This document shows positions 1-13,672 of a stretch of DNA of 64,000 nucleotides, piece after piece (positions within the stretch are counted from its first letter, which is position 1; each line of letters opens with the position of its first letter). The position numbers were made by a program, and so were the translations under genes. The notes under the pieces are model-generated. The model was not told the DNA's origin. It worked only from the letters and a program-made list of their open reading frames with translations, and did not search any database. Source of the DNA: Hyperoplus lanceolatus (lineage: Eukaryota; Chordata; Actinopteri; Uranoscopiformes; Ammodytidae); assembly GCA_026929865.2 (NCBI GenBank), contig CM049395.1, forward strand, positions 31,299,501 to 31,363,500, given 5' to 3'.

Positions 1-1612
1 ATCTACCTTTTTCTTCATCTCCACCTTTCTGAAAACTTTTGTTCATAAACCCCAGTCATATGTGACCTTTAAAAAATGTTCTGCCTTTAGACGACATACT
101 TTTGAATGTGAATCGCATGCACACGGATAAGCAAAAAAGGCTCTACAACTCTCTAGTAGGCATTCCAGGCCAGTTATTGGCATTGAAACTTTGCAGCCAC
201 TGTGATGTTGGCAACTTGGCATCCTTGTCAACCATATGTGTAAAGTCAGCATGTCTGATTCTATTTAGTGGCCTATGCAAACAACACTGAATAAATAGAG
301 ATTTTTTGTTTTCTTAATATATATGTTTTACTTGGGTTGGACATCCAAGTTAATCACAGTAAAATGTCTGAAATATGTAGCAATCCTATTAATCCATCTT
401 CCATTGGCCAACAGTCAACATAGAATTTAATTGACATTTTGGGTCGCTGCTATATGTTATATTTGAAGATATAAAGTGTGCCTCCTCTAAATTAGTTTTC
501 AGGTTTCGGTGCAGCCTTCAAGATGCATGGATTTTCTCAGAATTGTAGATGCTGTGTCTTGGAGGTTTTGATTAAGACTACATTTTGAATAGTATCAAGT
601 GATGTTTTTTTTCAAAGTCCACAGCACGAATGTCAGTTTTTGCTTCTCTTAGGGCAATACATTTGTTTTTGTTGTGGTTATTCTTGTCATTTTCTCATCG
701 CAATAGATACCCATTAATGGTTGATGATTAATTGAATTAATGAAAAGACAAAAAATGTAAAAGACACATGCACTTTGCGCCATTTTATAAATGGACAGAA
801 TGTGGCTGTTGTGCACAATTAACCATAATTACTACCCATACACTGACAGGGGGTTGCACCGAGGATAGGGTTTTTAGTCCCACTTTACAAGCTAGTCCCT
901 GATCTCTTGTCATGTTCAGCATTTCATTGAGAGAACTCTGTCGGTCCCCTGTAAATCAATCCAATAAGGTCAGTTTGTGAGATTCAAATTTTGCCCTTTC
1001 GGCAGTCTAAGGAAGAAATGCCCCTCTGATTTGCCTATCCCTGATCAGAGCCGATGATTGGCTCTGTTTACCTTACCATGGCAAAACAAGCCGCCTCCTG
1101 TTTTCTGCGAGGTAGTCATCGTGGCATGTCTTGGTAGGATGCCTTTTTGTAGGGAATTCTTTCGATGTGTCGATATAGAGGGAATTCCATAACTTGTCGT
1201 GTCCGATACATTTGAAATATTATTAAATTTTTTGGCATACAGCCCTAAATGGACATGAGTAGCAGGTGTGATGACACTGGACGAACATTTGGATTCCGTA
1301 CATCCATAGTTTACTTAGAATGCTTTGAAGAAACATGCAAAAAAAAAGATTAAAATGGTGATTTCAAAACCACATACATTTGAGCAATCACAACACTGCA
1401 GCTGTGACCTTGACTGCAACCAGAGAACAGCTGCCCTGGTTCATTTTTCTCTATGAGAAGTGATGACAATGGTCGGAAAGAAAATCCCCAATCTACTGAT
1501 TGTAATTCTCATCCTGAAAATATATGTTCTTTACATACGAAGACTCAATGTCCAGAATACAAAACTCCTGACACTTATGTATTTGTCTTGTTGTCCCCCT
1601 TTTGACTGGCAG
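1..1612 (+). other. crtc3: crtc3 intron 1 (3' part)
   Basis: AT-rich non-coding sequence ending in a pyrimidine-rich stretch and the acceptor AG at 1611-1612. I found no exon, transposon end or RNA gene in it. The short open frames here show no recognisable similarity. Confidence 0.6.
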
Positions 1613-1723
1613 GTGCAGTTTCAGAAGATCCAGCAGCTCCGTTTGTCTCAGTCTCGGGCGCAGTACTATGGAGGCTCTCTGCCTAACGTCAATCAGATTG
1701 GGAACACCAGCAATGAATTTCAG
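1613..1723 (+). CDS. crtc3: crtc3 exon 2
   Basis: Thirty-seven codons in phase 0, starting VQFQKIQQLRLSQSRAQYYG and running through GSLPNVNQIG to NEFQ. This is the end of the N-terminal CREB-binding region plus the conserved YYGGSLPNVNQI block of all CRTCs. The acceptor is CAG at 1610-1612 and the donor is CAG/GTAGGA at 1724. The serine in GGSLPNV corresponds to a region reported as phosphorylated in mammalian CRTC proteins. The first residue matches the exon 1/2 border expected in the family, where exon 1 ends just before V/L-QFQK. Confidence 0.93.
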
Positions 1724-4167
1724 GTAGGATCTCCTTACAGTATAAAGCACCACAAACTCTGAATCCAAAATGCTTTGTTCCTTTCATTGTCCGTCAGTCA
1801 ATGAGAACATATTACAATTTCAAAAAAATACAACATTTCTGATTTTCTTTTTATTTACTTATTTATTTTTCCAGTAAAATGCATAATCTCCTCTCTGGGG
1901 AACCAGTCCTTTAGGTTTTACAGTATTGCATATTCCAGGTGGTTACACTCTATGCTGAACACTGTATGCTTGTGATATATTTTGTACACTCATGGGGAAT
2001 AATTTCTTGATGTGTGTTCAAAAAAAAGCACAAAATCTTTTTTTTTTTAAGGGGCTGCACATTAATGTGCTCTTGCACCTATGATGTCCCACTGCATTGC
2101 ACCAAAAGTTTAGCCAGTTTCAACTTTTTTAGTCGATGGCCTTTGTAATTTTTTGTGTAATGGAGGCCTCTGCATCAGCACCTTTTATCATTGCCAATGC
2201 AGCAGTGAGATTCTAATAAATGAGGAGATCACTGTTTTCACACATAGTGCTAATGTCAGTCTGAACACAGTCTTGAAGACGTACTGGTGCTTTAATTCGG
2301 TTTGTTTTGTGTGAATGTATTCAAATGCTTTCCTGTTAAGCAAGAGGATGTCTGATGTGAATCGAAACATGGATGTTTTCTTTAAAACCTTGCCTACCTT
2401 GGGATTACAATCTACCAAATTCAAGGTCTCATTCAGGGTTATTTCAAGGCTTGACCACAATAACCCCCAGTTCTAATGTGGTCTACACTAGTTCAGTGGT
2501 TCCCAAGCTTTTTTCAGGCCACAGAGCCCTTCCAAGGGAAAGTCATGGCACCATCACAGATGCTTATCGTTTTTAACAATTTCAGATTTAACATTATTAT
2601 TCCATTGGTTATTAAATTATTTGTATATTAAAATAGAATCATATCAACATTACATTGAATAATATAGGGCAATTGTCAGTGACTCAAAATAAAAGCCTGC
2701 ATTTGCTCTGTAGATGAAAAGATTAATACTTATATTCTCTGATATGGGGAAGAGATCAAACCCCACAGGTCTGACTACAGTGACAAGCGCTTTCTAGTCT
2801 AGTTTTATATTTGAGCAGGGATTGAAGAGCCAGATCCAACACACAGTAGTAGTGTTCGGTCTAATTTAATTTGTTGGCTCGGATTCAGTCATCTTAAGAC
2901 TGTGTTGACGGCTCTGATGTATCATGTTTGTTTATCTGTTTATTAAAGGATTCCCATTAGCTGATGCAGCAGCAGTCAGCTAATCTTCCTGGGGTCCACA
3001 CTGGACATGCAATACACACACATTACATGATAGACAGAATGATTTATTGACTTGTGTTTGTTGTATAAGATTTTCCCATTGCTTGCTCTGACGATCAGCG
3101 TGCTGTGTTATGTATGTTACATGGCAACTGTGAGTTTTCATGTCATTAGCATTGAGTTTCCATAGCAACGGTTTTCATACTAATTGCTTTTTTCTTGTTT
3201 TTTTTTTTTTATTTTACCAATGTGAAATTTAACATTAATTTCTTTAATGCAGTGAAAGGTTATAAAAAATGCAAAATAAATTAACAATTGATAGGATAAA
3301 TAAATATTGCAGCAGCCTTTGCCCTTCCACAAGGCATCAAAAGGTCTGTGTAGTCTCACTGCACAAACAGCAAAACACTGCACTGGGCCTTCACACGCTT
3401 CTCCTGAGAGCCATAAATAAATTAGCTGCTTACTGGAATAAAGACAGAATAAAAGATGAGTGCAGTAGTTCTGATCTCTCCTTTAAGCAGCACAGTGCCG
3501 TATGTGATCCAACAGTGCTTATCGGCAGCACCTGGCCCATATCTGTGTCAGCTCTCCAAGGAGTGGGCTGTGCTTGGATACAGAGGGTCCAGGTGAAAGT
3601 GCCCCTGTTACCTGAAAGAATGGCCCTTTGAGGTAGAGCAGTAATGTCAACACTGTGGCCAGGGCCAGAAATCAATCCCCACACATGGAGGGAGTAAGCC
3701 CCTCTCACTAATGGGAGTCCATTCACCTTATCTTTTGGGAACAAGACCCGTCAAACTTCCCTTTGCATAGGAACTCCTATTTACTTTCACTGGTCCAAGC
3801 AGTGCTCTTGTAAAGGGACTATATTTGATCAGAGTTTTCCAAGTAAATACCAGCCGTGTACTATTGTATCCTTTTTATGTGAAGAAAAGCTTACATGACC
3901 TAGAATACATTTAATAGATTCAATACAATGTGGTAAAATAATCGGTTTATAAAATACAAGACTTAATTTATAACATAAGAAGTTATTTATAACACAAATA
4001 AAGGATTTGTTTTACTAATAAAAAAAATTGAGCCCAATGCTGCATTTGGAAAAACACGATTCGGATTAAAATTGCATTTAGTCAAGTGATTGCCAGATGT
4101 CCCCTTTCCTTTGTCCATACCAACTTTTGGAAATGGCTGTATTACATGTCTGACATGTCTTTCTCAG
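1724..4167 (+). other. crtc3: crtc3 intron 2
   Basis: A 2.4-kb GT-AG intron with no exon or complete transposon that I can identify. It is AT-rich with several poly-T runs (for example at 2038-2049 and 3198-3211). Confidence 0.6.
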
Positions 4168-4296
4168 GGTGGCTTTCCTTCAGGCTTGGACTCGGTCAGA
4201 GGGACCCGTCACCATGGGCTAGTCGAGAGGGTCCACAGGGACCGCAATCGCATCAACTCGCCCCATCGCCGCCCCATCGACAAACATGGACGGCAA
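4168..4296 (+). CDS. crtc3: crtc3 exon 3
   Basis: Forty-three codons in phase 0, [20 protein letters not shown] followed by a basic stretch [20 protein letters not shown] ending GRQ. The [11 protein letters not shown] block is a CRTC hallmark, and the arginine-rich part resembles the region linked to nuclear localisation and phosphoregulation in the family. The acceptor is TTCTCAG at 4161-4167; a second AG 16 nt downstream would break the frame. There is no GT donor: coding ends at CAA (4294-4296), directly before a U12-type ATATCCTT donor. Confidence 0.92.
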
Positions 4297-7200
4297 ATAT
4301 CCTTCCAAGCCTAAATCATTGACTGTGGGAGATCTCAAAAGGGTAATCAGTGATGTGGAAGTGGGCGTTGTGGCTTCTAGGTAGATGCTGTCTATTGTTG
4401 TTGTTTTTTGTTGGTGTTTTGTGTGTGGTGTGGATTCAAGCGTGAAGACACCTACCAGTGAAGGCAGCTGTTTTGTAGCCTTAGGAACAGAATTAGTCAT
4501 TATGCTAATATGAAATGTGACGCAGAGGATGTGCGCTTTACTTATGCCTTAATGGACATTGTCAGTAGGAGATTCTCAGCATACTCTGTATGCACACTCA
4601 GGGTGTGAACTTTGTTTGTAGCAAAATATGTGATGTGTAATAGTGGCAGTACCCAAAATGAGGAACAGAGGAGTGAAGGTTTGCACCTTACATTTCAGCT
4701 GCACTCTTTAAGCTCTATTTTATTTAAGCTCTATTTTCTAAGAGCCTCCGCAAACTTGGAGGGACTTGTCTTTCTCTGATACATTGGAGTTACAATTTTT
4801 ATGGTTTGCAATCATATAATTCCGACTTTGTACATTTTAAAAATATGTTTTACTGTACACTGCTCTTCTGTTGCTCAGCTAATCACTATGGATTTCTTCA
4901 TAGCCAGTCAGCTATCACATGTGCGCTGTGTGTCGGAATATATCACAGCTGTGTAGGTATCTCTCGAGCACAGACCAGTAGATACATTTAGACTCAATGA
5001 TTAGCAGCCGTTTCAAGTTATCAAATAATGGATGGCCAATGAGTATGTTGGAAATGCTGTTCTGAAAATCAACCAGAATTGGAAAATCTTCTTCCAAATT
5101 AGTCTCGAAGTTTGAGCTGCACTTAAGAACATGTTGATGTAAGCGTTTTGGGGGTTCATTACATATTCAATTTGAAGTTCAGAAGACCATGGTCCCTGAC
5201 TTCTTCCTGGCTACTCAAATGTATTGAATGAGACCACTGTATATGTGATTAGAGAGACCGAGAGCACAAATATCAGTCTTTTTCTATTACATTTCAGTTA
5301 CAATTCTTGTGGAGAACAATTGGAAAAGGATGCATAACGTAATATACATTAGGATGTATGCAATATTTTGAAGAAATATTCCACAAATTAATCAAAATAT
5401 GTTTTTCAGTAATTGTCATGTGACACCACTGCACTGATACAGTTATGTATTGTCAAACATGTTTTATGAGGGCAGGGCTGGTGTGTACAACAGTTTCGAC
5501 CCTTTAAATTGATGAAAGTTCAAAAAGTACAGCATAGCTCTTAACATACTTTACTGTTTTGAAGGTTCCTAGTTGATTTACAGTGTAATTTTCGGTGGTT
5601 TGTTAAAGTTGATTGTGAGATTATGTTGTAATGTAGAACACACATGTATTAGATTTTATAAGTTTTGGAATGGGAACCCTGTCTTGTTCCTTTTTGTTGT
5701 AATTAACTTTAAATGTTGATCATCTATTAGGCACCAATGTCCTTTTGAGATATTTGGCATGATTGCCCTTGTAATATCGTTCCATCTCCAAATATCTGAA
5801 TCTACCTAACCCTAATGAGCACTCAATTCAGACATTCATTCTGTCTATGGCTTTGTATTCTTTGAGAAAACAGTGTTTTTGTGCATGCAAATGTATTACA
5901 GAGGAGTTCAGAAGGCATGGTGATCAAATAGCCAATGCAAAATATGACAGAAAAACGAAGCCCAAACAATATTTATACTGTATACTATATAATACCTCGT
6001 CAGATGTGAGGTCTAATTAAATTCAGAGTTTTGCTGATTGAATCATACTGATATCTAAACTCCAGTATGGCGTCTCAAAAAACACCTTCAATGTTTAAAT
6101 GATAACCAGCCGTTCTGCTAGATATGCTACGTAGCTTTACAAATGGAGGCCCTCAGTAAGGCAGAGCACTTGGCAGGTCCCTAGTTCACCTTTTCCACAG
6201 AGCCGTCTCCGCATCCACTAAGACTCAATTGAGCTTGACAGTTGCAAATCAGACCATCAACTGCTATGGAGAGTGGTTTGAGTGTTGAAAAGGAACAGTG
6301 AAACATCCTGAGAATGAAAGTGTGTAGTGCCGTTTGTGGCTTGCCTTTCCCAATCATAGGGCTACATTTTGAAATTTGAAAATCGGTTTTTGGCTCTGAT
6401 TGGTTTAAGGAGTCGGGGGTAACTGTGTAGTTTCTACATACTGGACCCACAATTTAAGTATGTCATCCAAAGTTTGGGGTTGACGTTGACCCCAACATTA
6501 AAGTTGTTGTAAGGTGTTAAGTAAGAGTACACAAACCTGTCAAATAACCAGTTTGGCAGGATTGTTCCCTTTCCCTCTTTTGTGTCTGGATGAACCACTA
6601 TAGTGTTCGTTGCCACCAAGCTGATTTTAATGTTCTGTGATGAGCAATAGCAGGGGCTCCAGTCTCTGGAAATCCGCCTCAACACTCATAATAACGTTTC
6701 CAAAGCCTAAACAGAAGCTGTTTAGGGCAGTGCTTGGCCTTGTGTGACACCCAGCGGTCTCTGCTTTAATTTGTTTTTGTTGATCTGTCAACATTTTTAA
6801 CACCTGTCTCTAATCAAGTGCTTGAGAGCAGAGGAGCTCGACCTTCAAACACTAAAGAGTGACTGTCAGCAAGACCAAACACCACCCATCTGAACTCCTG
6901 CCCTTTAAGATACAATGCCAGGAACTCTGCCACTGCTTTGTGTAGTAAATCAAATAATGCTGTCATTGTTTCATTATGTATTTGAAAAAGGCAGCTCCAT
7001 TGTACATATGTGTCTTTGATGGAAATGTGCTTAGAATATCCATTTTCTCTTGAACCTGTTAAACTATCATCTACTTAGATGTTGTGTCATGCATTTGAGC
7101 TTAGAGCTGTAGTGAAAATGGAATAGTCAGGGTGAAGTAGTTTATTGGGACACTTATATACTCATTTTAAAATCCGCTCCAAGTCAGATTGTAAATGTGT

Positions 7201-7349
7201 TGTATTATAATTGTGTACCATGTATTTCTGTGATTTAACAACTTATAACATGTAAATACATAAAGGTTAGCTTTGTAACATGAACTTATATACTTAATCA
7301 CAATGATGTTTCTATATTTGTGCTAATCCTTTCCTTAACCAAAACCTAC
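4297..7349 (+). other. crtc3: crtc3 intron 3, U12-type AT-AC intron
   Basis: The donor reads ATATCCTTCC (4297-4306), matching the U12-type consensus ATATCCTTT at its first eight bases. The acceptor side has TTCCTTAAC at 7331-7339, a full match to the U12 branch-site consensus TTCCTTRAC, followed about 10 nt later by the terminal AC at 7348-7349. Joining CAA to ATG-GAG-AGC gives GRQ-MESSPYGAVYLSPP, the expected CRTC order. No GT-AG pair nearby gives this join. This intron would be removed by the minor spliceosome (U11, U12, U4atac, U6atac). Confidence 0.9.
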
Positions 7350-7411
7350 ATGGAGAGCTCTCCGTATGGAGCTGTTTACCTGTCCCCACCTCTGGACAAC
7401 AACTGGAGAAG
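7350..7411 (+). CDS. crtc3: crtc3 exon 4
   Basis: Sixty-two nucleotides, phase 0 to 2, encoding MESSPYGAVYLSPPLDNNWR plus the first two bases of Arg. The SPYGAVYLSPP block matches SPYG/S-x-YLSPP of CRTC1 and CRTC2. It starts right after the AC of the U12-type intron and ends at AAG/GTGAGT, a strong U2-type donor. Confidence 0.93.
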
Positions 7412-10400
7412 GTGAGTAGCACATATGTTAAACTGTTGACATCTGTTGAACATTCTCTTCTTCCTCTAACTAGATTATTTATCAACAGGAACTGTGTCCT
7501 GTATCAAGGCTCTCTGTGCCTACCTAGTAGTATTGTCTTTTTATATCATGGCACCAGGCATCTCGATACAAATCAATCAGCAATGTATATAATTATTGGG
7601 TATGCATTGGGAATTGTTGGTCTTCATCGTTTTTGTGTAAAGATGCTGTAGTAGCCCTGGGAAGGCTGCGTCTACCTAAAGCTGTTTGACGGCTAGCCTT
7701 TTGCTTTAAAGGTTATGCCCAACAGCAGTCACCCTACTGTTTAGGTATTTCTTGTTGTCACAGCACTATTGCCCTGCGGTACAAAATCTCCAACTTAGCA
7801 GAAATTCGATCACCGTACCTGCTGGAAAACAATGCTGCAGAAGCAGGCCTCGATGTGAGCTGTAAGATCCCCTTTTCCAGCTCTGGTTGTGCCTACGTAG
7901 AGCAGTCAGTGCATTGGTAGACGTCTTTCCTCAGTGTTTACAAGACAGTGAATTATGGCCCTGTGATAAAAAGCCAAGCCAAGCTCCTCCCCACTTACAC
8001 TCTTTTGCTCATGCTCCGTCTCCACATTTGTGTTGTGTTTGCTGGCTTGGCTGGCTGCCAATCACCCTTCCTCGTCCTCTTCAACAGCGCCAACACAGAC
8101 ATTGGCCAGGCTCCGTGTTGAGCGCACTATAACAGCTTGTACTGTAGAAGGCCCACGCCCTCTCGTCATTGTTGCCAGCACAAAACAGGTTGGCTGACAA
8201 AACGTCCAACCGCAGCAACCAGACGGCAGTGTCCTCAGAGTGGGTGTGTTTGTGGGACAGCCATGTGGCACAATGCACTGAAGGCAGACTCTCACATTTG
8301 ATTTACGCTGCACTGTTTTCTTCCAGTCTGTCTTTCTCAATGGAAGATTGAGCAAGTCTAAGATTAAGTAAGTGTATGAAAAAATGTGAAAGCCAGTTTC
8401 ATTTAATTGAATGATTATATGGTTAGTAGACCATTCATACTCCACGTGAAGTGACACCTCTTAATTGATGGGATTAATTAAAGTGATGGACCATAGCAGT
8501 TTGACAAAATAATTTAAACTTTAATATAAACTAAAATAATTTTCCATTGATTGCCATACATGGTCTCTATGGACATTCGACATTCAGACAGTCCTCGCAC
8601 ACAGTCTGTTTTTGATTGTAGCTGTATCACAACCTCCCTGTTTTAGGATAAAAAATTAAAGGTTACGTTTGCAAAATATTTTCATGTATCATTTCTCTTC
8701 CACCATACCCCACCAATAGCCTTGTAACCGTGATTGGCATCAGCTCTTTCAAGTCTCTGCAGGCCAAGCCTAGCCTCCTGCTCCAACCTGCAACAGATTG
8801 TTGTCACAGTGTGTAACAAGGACAAACTTCCCCCTCAGCACTGTATTTTGGCCCAATTCACTGTCAGGGGCCGAGATATACAAGTCTCCACTTAGTACTG
8901 GCTTAAACTGACTTTATCAGAGCAGAAAGGAGCCTGTAACTTGTGAAACACCCAATTACCTATGCTTAAATCCACCTATCCAATCATACATTTTTATTTT
9001 TGACCCGTTTTGAGTTAATTGTCTTTCCAGTTGCTTTTTAGTGTTGATCATGTATTGACTCTAGTTAAGTTCGGGTTTTGACCTGCTCACTTTCGAAAGT
9101 ATGTCCTAATTTACCCTAGATCTTTTTGAACATATCTGGCTTGCGTTTCTTCAGTCAAGACAAGTATTGTTGCCCCTCGCTACTCATTGTTAATTCTAGT
9201 AGCTCACTGTATTCCCTCTATTTAAAAAAGCTGACTAGTAAACCCTCCATAAACTTTGCCTATCAGGATCTGGCAGGATATATGAGTGACTTTTATGATT
9301 CATGTTTGATTTACAGATTGTGGTTTTCGAAGAGCAAGTATAAGAGTAGAATCGAGTATGAAGATCAATGTCACATAGAAGTACTTGAACTTGAGTTGCA
9401 TGCAGCAGGCATGTTCATCATCCCTTGAAAATCCAACCAGAAAGCCCATAGAAGACAATTTGTTATAACTGTACAAAGCATGTAAACCCTTTGACGTGAA
9501 CGGTCTCACAGAAGTAAAATACTACATTTCTCTTAAAGAATAGGACAATGGTGGCAGTTACAGATTCATACCACGCCATAGCAACAGCATCGTACTACTT
9601 CAATAGGATGTTGATGCATATTTCCATGCAATGTTAGCACACACACATATTGACATAAACCATGTTTAGGGTGATAGATGGCTTCATAATTCCCAGGTGT
9701 CCTGAGTGGACCACTGGGTTCAAGCAGAACTCATTTTCTGTTCTTTGTATTTATTGTTAAAAGTCATGTATCATCTTTGGTCCGGGAGCTAAAATGCACC
9801 ACTGTTCATGGTCATACTCAAGACAGATGTTTCCATTGCAACGTGGTTATTTCACAAATTATGTCATAATTAATGCCATTTCAACAGCAATATTTTGCAG
9901 AAGTGTCTTTGTCCTCTTAACTGTTTAAGTGTGCAAAATGAATGACTAGTAGTAGGCTTTCTTTTGCACAATCAGTATTGGGTTTTCACTTTGAGACTGC
10001 TGACAGAGCTTAAATAAAGACGTAACACACTGTTGGAGGGGAAATGGGAAATCAGAGTTTGTACTGAAGTCTAGCCAGATAGCCTGCTGGAAATTCCCAT
10101 TAAAGATTGTTTTTTTTTCTTTTGTTAACAAGAGTCTTTACAAGAGCCTATTGTTACTACTGAATACATTTAAAAAACATTTTCCAAAGATCAGACCAGT
10201 GCCTTAACTTGGTATCCTAGACTCTTGTGGTGTTACAGTGAGAGGCAGATTCCCTACTTGTCCGTCTCAGGGGAGTTAGGGGCGGTAAGTGTTTACAACG
10301 CCAACCACATCTGCACTGCATTACTGCAAGTCAACTCTGGAGAAGAGCCACAGAGCACTTTAACTCTTTCAGTGCATAAAATATCCCAATAATGATCAGT

Positions 10401-12420
10401 GCAAGGTTGATATGGCGCAAACGTCTAGAACAAGGGGACAGAGAAAGTTATGCCGTAAGCAAGCATAATGTTGCATATATTTAAGGCACCATTTGTGTAA
10501 GTGTTTCAGTTGCAGTTACATTATATTGTTACTGTTGCCTGTTTGTATTAAGATGACTGTTGCCAAGCTCCCCAGCCTCTTCTAGATGGAGAGGCTTGGA
10601 GGCAGTGGGCCAGTGCTTAGGGATCATCAGGCATGACAGAAATGCAAGGGAAAAGAGCTGTTCACATAGCCTTTAACCGCTCCATGACTGGCCAACAGAT
10701 TTTATCATGTCTCTGAATTTGGTGAGGCCGTTTTTTTTATGGGAAAAAAACCATGATTTCCCAACTTTGTCTATCTGTAGTGAGTCGATAGTGATCTACC
10801 ATCTGTCCTCTAGCGTTTACTCAAATATATTTCTGTATCTTGGTGTCTAGGAAGACAATTTAATATAAGAGATAGGTTTCTGGGGTCCTCAGAAATACGA
10901 TCTGAGTACAGCCCTGGATTCATCCCTTTAAAGGGGGAGATTCTGGAGAACGTTTGTTGTCCAAAATCACTTTTTTTCAAAACCAGCAAATATCTTCTCA
11001 CTACCAACTACCAGACCATACTGTGTGTGCGTGTGCAAAAAAAATATCCGGTTTCCTAGCTACAGTGGGACCACTTCGTTTACATACCCTTTGTGTACAT
11101 AGACGTTTACAGAGTCTAGGCTGTGTATTAACATTAGATTTATTTTCAGCATACAAACAGTACGGACAGGTAGCGGATCGTGAGGAGATATTCACTGATA
11201 GACAACAAGTGTTCTCCAGAATTGCTGACTCCACCTTTTAAGGAACCATCTGTTTCAGGGTCACATCGTAAATGCAATCCCACGCTCTCCTCCTCTTCCA
11301 TTCACCCATCTTTGGCCGGCTATTCCTGTAGCAGTGTCCCTGGGGATGAAATCCCAGACCGAGCTCCCTGTAGACCACTCTGTAGAAAGGCCTTCCAGGA
11401 GGGGAGAAGTTTTCTCCTCGGGAGATGTGGTGTGATGATTCTCGTGGGCTTTTATCTGCAATCTTGGTGGTCCGATTGCTGCCCTCCTATAAAAAGACCA
11501 GTGTTCCTGCTTGTAAACACCAACTTCTTTCTTCTACAAAAACCCCCTTACAAACTTAGTGACTATTCTTGCATAATATTAGGCTGGTTTACCCCAGTTG
11601 ACCATGTAGTCCGTCTGTTTGTGTTTCATCTTCAACATTGCACTGAAATTTTGGTTGATTGAAGTATAGCTGAGATTTATTTCTAGACGAATACGTTATA
11701 TGTACATGGCAACCGGAAAAACAAAAAAACAAATCAAGATATCATTGTCCAATGGGTGGGTGGAGTGCTGCAACTCATCTGCATTCCATAGCTTACACCA
11801 TGCGTATTATAGATTTAAATACATGCCATTACGCCCTACACTACAGTGACAAGCACATCGGCTAAACCAGGTGATGTGATACACCTAGTGAAATTGTGGT
11901 CTGTCTACTGTTGTCATCAAATTTAACCGTGATTGAAAGTGCGCTGCCAGAGATGCCCACTTCTAGTATACCAAAAGACACGTGTTTTTTTTCTTTGCAT
12001 AATGTTGAAATGTTATAAGAAGGTTGTCTTCAGAAAATGTTGGATTAAAAATATCACCATGTCCTTTTGTAATAATAGTACTGAAAAACCCCTGGCTTAG
12101 GGTCATGTTCTTGGTATGCTTGCCTACCAGAGAGAAAGGGTTTTTGTGAGCCATTTTGTATTTTTAGAAGGCCAGTAGATATGGGAGAACGGCTTGTAAC
12201 TGCTCATTTTATGCAGGTGTATAATCTTGGCCTGCAGTCATTCTTCTCGTTGGCACACTTTTCTTTGTTTTTTTTCTTAATTTTACATTTTTCTCAAGAG
12301 TATGGCCTTTTGGTGCTGTATCTTTGACTGATTTCCAGGGTCTTGCTTCCTTCCACACTTGAGGCAGGAGCCGGGGTCTCTACTTTCATTCTCTCATTCT
12401 TTTTCTCTCTCTCTTTGAAG
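7412..12420 (+). other. crtc3: crtc3 intron 4
   Basis: A 5-kb GT-AG intron. The only structure I recognise is a MITE-like inverted repeat at 10939-11222. The rest is ordinary AT-rich intron. The acceptor has an excellent pyrimidine tract (TTTTTCTCTCTCTCTTTGAAG). Confidence 0.6.
10939..11222. mobile_element. MITE copy 1, intron 4 of crtc3
   Basis: The left end GATTCTGGAGAACGTTTGTT and the right end ACAACAAGTGTTCTCCAGAAT are inverted copies. The match extends inward about 45 bp, with AAATATCTTCTCAC against GTGAGGAGATATTCAC. There is no coding capacity. A second, shorter copy lies at 16845-16947. It has the structure of a non-autonomous DNA transposon; I cannot assign a superfamily or a clear target duplication. 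Confidence 0.65.
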
Positions 12421-12483
12421 GGACCAGCAGCCATGGACTGAGGATAAACGGCCTGGGTTTAGATTATTATCACAACTCAACAG
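12421..12483 (+). CDS. crtc3: crtc3 exon 5 (63 nt, frame-preserving)
   Basis: Starts with G completing Arg, then DQQPWTEDKRPGFRLLSQLN and two bases of Arg. Human CRTC3 has a closely similar stretch between its WPR and NRTNSDSALH segments and CRTC2 has a related one, while CRTC1 goes straight from WRR to TNSDSALH. Borders are GAAG/G and CAG/GTGACC. Entry and exit phases are the same and the length is a multiple of three, so the exon could be skipped without a frameshift. It supplies the LN of the SIK consensus LxRTxSxxxL completed by exon 6. Confidence 0.93.
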
Positions 12484-13672
12484 GTGACCCTTGACCCCCG
12501 CCCCTCTTTTTTTTGTTTCCTTCAGTCGATCGTTGCTGCTTCATCCCTTGCTCACACAGAAGCCAACAATTCTGTTCTTTGTCTTTTTGCAATCACTCTT
12601 CTTGACTACATTGCGTCCTTGTTTCTATCCTTTGCAAATCTCCGCCTGATTTGTACATCTTATGAATCCCCTTCTTTCTTCCTTTGAAGCACTGATATAG
12701 AGGCCACGAAGTCTCGGCAAAAGACTGTTATGATTGATGTATTAATAATTTTTTCTTCTAGTAGTTTTCCATTCATATTTCCAGTTTGTTATTTCTGAAA
12801 CATTAATTGTTTCTCTTTAACTAATGGCTTTAAGGATGGCTCCTTTGCAGACTAACATCACGGCTCCTTCTTCCCTTTTCCCAAATGATTGCATCCTTCT
12901 CAAAGTGTTGAATTGATTTTGTTTTAAACACATCTCTTCAATCAACAGACAGGAGTTCTGATTATATCCCCAAACTAAATATTTCAAAATTCACATCAAT
13001 ATTGTTTTGAAAACTTAGAAATGGAAACAGTATTTATTGTAAGTGGAAGTTTATTTTGTAAACATATGCTCCACAATTCAACTCTTTTATTTGGTTTAAG
13101 TTACATTGGAAGATTATTATAAATTTGACCCTTTTGGATTCAATACAAAGTTACCTCTATGACATATTAATCTAACCTTTGCATAACACTATGGGATAAG
13201 TACTAGGGATAACAAGACTACTGAGATGCTGTGTGGTCACTGTGCCCAGCTGTAAAGCTAAATGCTCGTTGAACCAATGGCAGCTTGAGTGGTTGAGTGG
13301 GGGATGAAAAAATTTAAAAATTAAATTTGACAACCAATTACCAGAATGTTGAAAATGCCATAACGTAAAGGGCTAGTGGCAACATTTTAAATACAATTCA
13401 TCCCTGTCAAGTCAATATTAACTATATTTTACATTTAGTGATGATTATTTAATCTCTGAGACAATATGTGTTTTCATCATAGACTGATAAACATTGAGTC
13501 CAGTGCGGTGGGGATGTTTACGGGTAAGGTCGGCGTGAGCTTGTGTGGAGGCTGAGCAGGAAGCTGAATGACTCACTGACCTTCCAGCCCTTTGAAATCC
13601 TCTGCCTCTGTCCAAGTTTCTGGCACACCTTGCATAATTGTTTCTATTCGTCCTCCTCTTCCTCCCACACAG
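12484..13672 (+). other. crtc3: crtc3 intron 5
   Basis: A 1.2-kb GT-AG intron with acceptor CCCACACAG (13664-13672). I see no transposon or RNA gene in it. Confidence 0.6.

Noticed and set aside
4184..4296. Alternative acceptor TTCCTTCAG for crtc3 exon 3
   Set aside because: It would shift the frame away from [11 protein letters not shown].
11180..11662. 160-codon + strand frame in crtc3 intron 4
   Set aside because: Starts within the MITE end, has no recognisable motif, and the true exon 5 of crtc3 lies further downstream.
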